The notes beneath the pieces are model-generated. The model saw only the letters and a list, made by a program, of their open reading frames with translations, was not told where the DNA came from and made no database searches. 7,513 bases of DNA from an uncultured Gemmatimonadota bacterium (GTDB taxonomy: Bacteria > Gemmatimonadota > Gemmatimonadetes > Gemmatimonadales > Gemmatimonadaceae), in NCBI GenBank assembly GCA_903894655.1, contig CAITQY010000357.1, positions 1-7,513 on the forward strand, in the 5' to 3' direction. How positions within the stretch are numbered: position 1 is the first letter of the stretch; the number at the start of each line of letters is the position of its first letter. Shown here one piece after another: positions 5,041 through 7,513 of the stretch. A program made the position numbers and the translations under genes.

Positions 5041-7513
5041 CTACTTCAGATCACCCGCGAAGAAGCGGAGCTGCAGCACCGCGCTGAAGATCAAGTTCGA
5101 CGTCTGCCGGTTGTAGTTGCGGTCGAAGTTCACGACCCGCGATCCGGTCAGACTGAAAGTGAGCAGCTCGGAGAGATCGGTGTCGGCGTTGAAATTGAAC
5201 GCGCGCCGGCCGTTATCCGTGAGCACCGACGGGGGAATCGTGACCACGTCACCGGCCGCATTGGTGGACGACGACCCCTGCACGATCGACTGCGACTGCT
5301 CGCTCTGATACGACAGCGACGTGCGCACGGTGGCGTTCCGCGTAGTGAAGCGCTTGGGCACCTTGAAACGCCGCGCCACGTCGAAGGCCATCCGCCGGGT
5401 GTCGCCGTTGGTGAGCGACCCGGGGCGACTGTCTTCGCGATGGGTACGATCGAGCGACGCGTTGGTGGTGAGTCCGCCCAGGAAGGCCCAGGTGATCGCC
5501 CCCGAGAGCGGCTGACTGCGCGCCGTGGTTCGGCTGCGGTCGGCCAAGCCGCCGGTTTCGTTGGGGATCATGGTTTCCTGCTCGCTCACGAGATAGCGCC
5601 CGTTCACGTTCAGCATCGTGATCACCTTCTTGAGCCGCACCGGGCGCCAGCTCCAGCGCACCGAGTAGTCGGGCTTCACCAGCTGCGTGCTCGTGATCAC
5701 GGCCTGAAATCCGTCGAACGTCCGTCGCGTCCATGTTTCGGTCGTGCCATTCTCGAAGCGCGACTGGACCGTGAGCGAGAAGGGCAAGTTCAACGAACCC
5801 GTGGCGGTGGCGCGACGCAGCCGTCCGGCCGTGGTGGCCAGCCGTGAGTCGAGTCCGCGAAACGACTGAATGCCGCCCAAGCCCAGTTGATAGCCCCACC
5901 CGGGAATGAAGGCCGTGTTGTCGTAGTTCGAGGTGAGACTCTGCTGCCACGACACATCGATGGGCGCGAACATCCGCCCCAGCCGATTGCCCAGCGTCTT
6001 CTCCCCAGTGCGCGAGGTGATCAGGCGACCGAAATCGAACGTGGTGCCGGTACTGAGGGTCTGCGCCGCCCCCAGCCGCTTGGGCAGGCGATACGCCCCG
6101 GCGGCGTCCTGTTCCCGCAACAGCGCGCGCGCGTTCGGATCCTTGTTCAGGTTGAACGTGGAGTTGAAGTCGATGCGCGGCCGTAGCCACACGGCGAGCG
6201 TGGGTTGGAAGAGCACGGCCGAGGTGAGCGACCGTTCGCGCTCGAGCCCCACGGTCGTCCCCAGCAGCTGTAATCGCTCCGCGGCTGCCGCCTGTCCGCG
6301 ATCGGTGCTGTCTGGCAGGATCGACGTGGTGCGATAGTCGCGCAGGTCCAGCAGCTGCCGCGCGTTCATGGAGGCCGTCAGGCCGACCGACGGACGGAAC
6401 TCGAGGGTGCTGCTGTTCTGCCAGAAGTGCGTGAGTCCGTTCGCCACCTGACCGGTATCCGTCGGCGACTCGGCGGCCTTGGTGAACGACGTGCTCGAAT
6501 TCGCGTTGCGCGCCAAGGAGCTCGACACGCGGAACGCCGTGGGCGACCACCGGAATCGCTGACCACGGAAATTTCGAATCGCCTCGCTCTCACGCAGCCC
6601 GCGAGGCAAGACACCGAACAGTGCATCGACCACCCGCGGCAGCTTCGATTCGCGACGGTCGTCGGAGAGATTGAGCGACGCCCCGAGCGCATACGCGCTG
6701 TTGGTCGCCTCCTGGAACGCGCTCTGCGACGCGGCGTTCGACCACGTGCCGTTCAGGGCGAGGCCGTTCATGAGCGGTGCATACCATCCGCCACTCATCG
6801 GCGTCGCCCGTCGCAAGGCGAGCGCATAGTTCACGCGACGATCGCTGGGATTGCGCAGCCCCTGGATACCACTGGCGCGCACGTCGGTGCGGTTGATGAA
6901 CAGCTGATCAACGCCGGAGCCCACGTAGTCCACACTGAACGGCATCACGATGCCGAGTCGTTGCGGCAACATCCGCTCGAGATGCATCGTGGTGCCCACG
7001 CTCACCCCGCTGGTGGTGAGGAACGACGGGGTCTCGTTGAGCTGTCGGAAATTGGGATCACGACGACTCACGTTCATGCGGAAGTCGGCGAGATCCCCGG
7101 CATTCACCGCCAGCCCCAGCTCACCGGCAAACCCGATATCATCCACCACATCGGTGAGACGAATGTCGTTCACCCACAGTTCGAGCGTGTCGTTGCTCAT
7201 GAGGCCCGTGCCGCCACGCGGCACACTGTCCACGCGCACGAGGCCGACCGCCATCTCCTGCACGCCGGCCAGATTGGGCGGCGTAACGGTTGGATCGGCA
7301 CTGTACACGATGTAGCCATCCTGACAGACGGCGTACCGACGCACGGCCACGCCACGCGGCAAGCCAGAGCGTCGAATCAGTTCGAGGTCGGCACCGGAAC
7401 AGGACACCGAGTCGCTGGAGCCTGTCAGAAAATTGTTCTCGAGCTGCGCGCGCAGGATCTGGAATTTCTGCAGATCGACCCGCACTTCTGGCTCCCAACA
7501 CCAGTCCCAACAC
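5041..7513 (-). CDS. sprA: SprA/Sov-like outer-membrane translocon protein, C-terminal part (5' end outside window)
   Basis: The reading frame is open from the right edge to a TAG at 5041, giving about 823 residues. The GTG at 7485 is only the first start-like codon in view, because the frame continues upstream as CWDWCWEPE. Numbered from that GTG, the family signature is at 53-149: VCQDGYIVYSADP, PPNLAGVQEMAVG, LELWVNDIRLTD (101-112), DIGFAGELGLAVNAGDLADF. These resemble the conserved SprA stretch in which a WVNELRL-type strand is followed by a lADlg segment. The rest is a long series of alternating polar and hydrophobic strands rich in Thr, Ser, Asn and Arg, ending in SNLIFSAVLQLRFFAGDLK, as expected of a large outer-membrane beta-barrel. 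In Flavobacterium, SprA (over 2,000 residues) is the barrel through which T9SS cargo leaves the cell. The family call is good, but the T9SS role here is inferred. A diverged large outer-membrane protein of other function remains possible. Confidence 0.8.
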   Translation of the reverse strand, partial: CWDWCWEPEVRVDLQKFQILRAQLENNFLTGSSDSVSCSGADLELIRRSGLPRGVAVRRYAVCQDGYIVYSADPTVTPPNLAGVQEMAVGLVRVDSVPRGGTGLMSNDTLELWVNDIRLTDVVDDIGFAGELGLAVNAGDLADFRMNVSRRDPNFRQLNETPSFLTTSGVSVGTTMHLERMLPQRLGIVMPFSVDYVGSGVDQLFINRTDVRASGIQGLRNPSDRRVNYALALRRATPMSGGWYAPLMNGLALNGTWSNAASQSAFQEATNSAYALGASLNLSDDRRESKLPRVVDALFGVLPRGLRESEAIRNFRGQRFRWSPTAFRVSSSLARNANSSTSFTKAAESPTDTGQVANGLTHFWQNSSTLEFRPSVGLTASMNARQLLDLRDYRTTSILPDSTDRGQAAAAERLQLLGTTVGLERERSLTSAVLFQPTLAVWLRPRIDFNSTFNLNKDPNARALLREQDAAGAYRLPKRLGAAQTLSTGTTFDFGRLITSRTGEKTLGNRLGRMFAPIDVSWQQSLTSNYDNTAFIPGWGYQLGLGGIQSFRGLDSRLATTAGRLRRATATGSLNLPFSLTVQSRFENGTTETWTRRTFDGFQAVITSTQLVKPDYSVRWSWRPVRLKKVITMLNVNGRYLVSEQETMIPNETGGLADRSRTTARSQPLSGAITWAFLGGLTTNASLDRTHREDSRPGSLTNGDTRRMAFDVARRFKVPKRFTTRNATVRTSLSYQSEQSQSIVQGSSSTNAAGDVVTIPPSVLTDNGRRAFNFNADTDLSELLTFSLTGSRVVNFDRNYNRQTSNLIFSAVLQLRFFAGDLK

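Noticed and set aside
3722..5116. Long plus-strand open frame (464 codons) opposite pilB and comEA
   Set aside because: It lies antisense to two genes with clear family motifs; its translation is rich in Arg, His and Gly with no recognisable domain, as expected of a shadow frame in GC-rich DNA.
5249..6550. Minus-strand open frame (433 codons) in another phase within the sprA-like gene
   Set aside because: The overlapping frame has beta-barrel character and continues to the family signature, while this one is Arg/His/Ala-rich with no motif.

Overview
The window is GC-rich, densely coding DNA, and every supported gene lies on the minus strand, so transcription runs from right to left. In that direction the order is: the 3' part of a large SprA-like outer-membrane protein gene (5041-7513, 5' end outside the window), a comEA-like DNA-binding protein (4406-4954), pilB (2546-4390), pilT (1296-2486 or 2456) and pilC (21-1217). 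Gaps are 86, 15, 59-89 and 78 bases, which suggests one operon or closely coupled transcripts. No gene-free stretch exceeds 300 bases, and I see no RNA genes, mobile elements or CRISPR arrays.

The last three genes encode the cytoplasmic and inner-membrane motor of a type IV pilus: the extension ATPase PilB, the retraction ATPase PilT and the platform protein PilC. The ComEA-like protein has a membrane anchor and a helix-hairpin-helix domain, the usual periplasmic DNA receptor of natural transformation. Together they make a plausible DNA-uptake and twitching module: the pilus extends and retracts through PilB, PilT and PilC, and ComEA holds incoming DNA in the periplasm.

The first gene matches the C-terminal part of SprA/Sov, the giant outer-membrane translocon of the type IX secretion system (T9SS), best known from Bacteroidota. 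A SprA-like protein beside type IV pilus genes in GC-rich DNA points to the wider FCB group, and my best guess is Gemmatimonadota. This is an inference from gene content and composition, not from a marker gene.

The least ordinary features are the sprA-comEA-pilBTC arrangement, stem-loops in the comEA leader and the pilB-pilT gap (one with a candidate pilT start codon in its loop), a 15-bp tandem repeat next to the pilT stop, a paired c-di-GMP-binding motif in PilB, and a long insert between the zinc-binding cysteine pairs of PilB. None is clearly a new system; the SprA/pilus linkage is the best lead.
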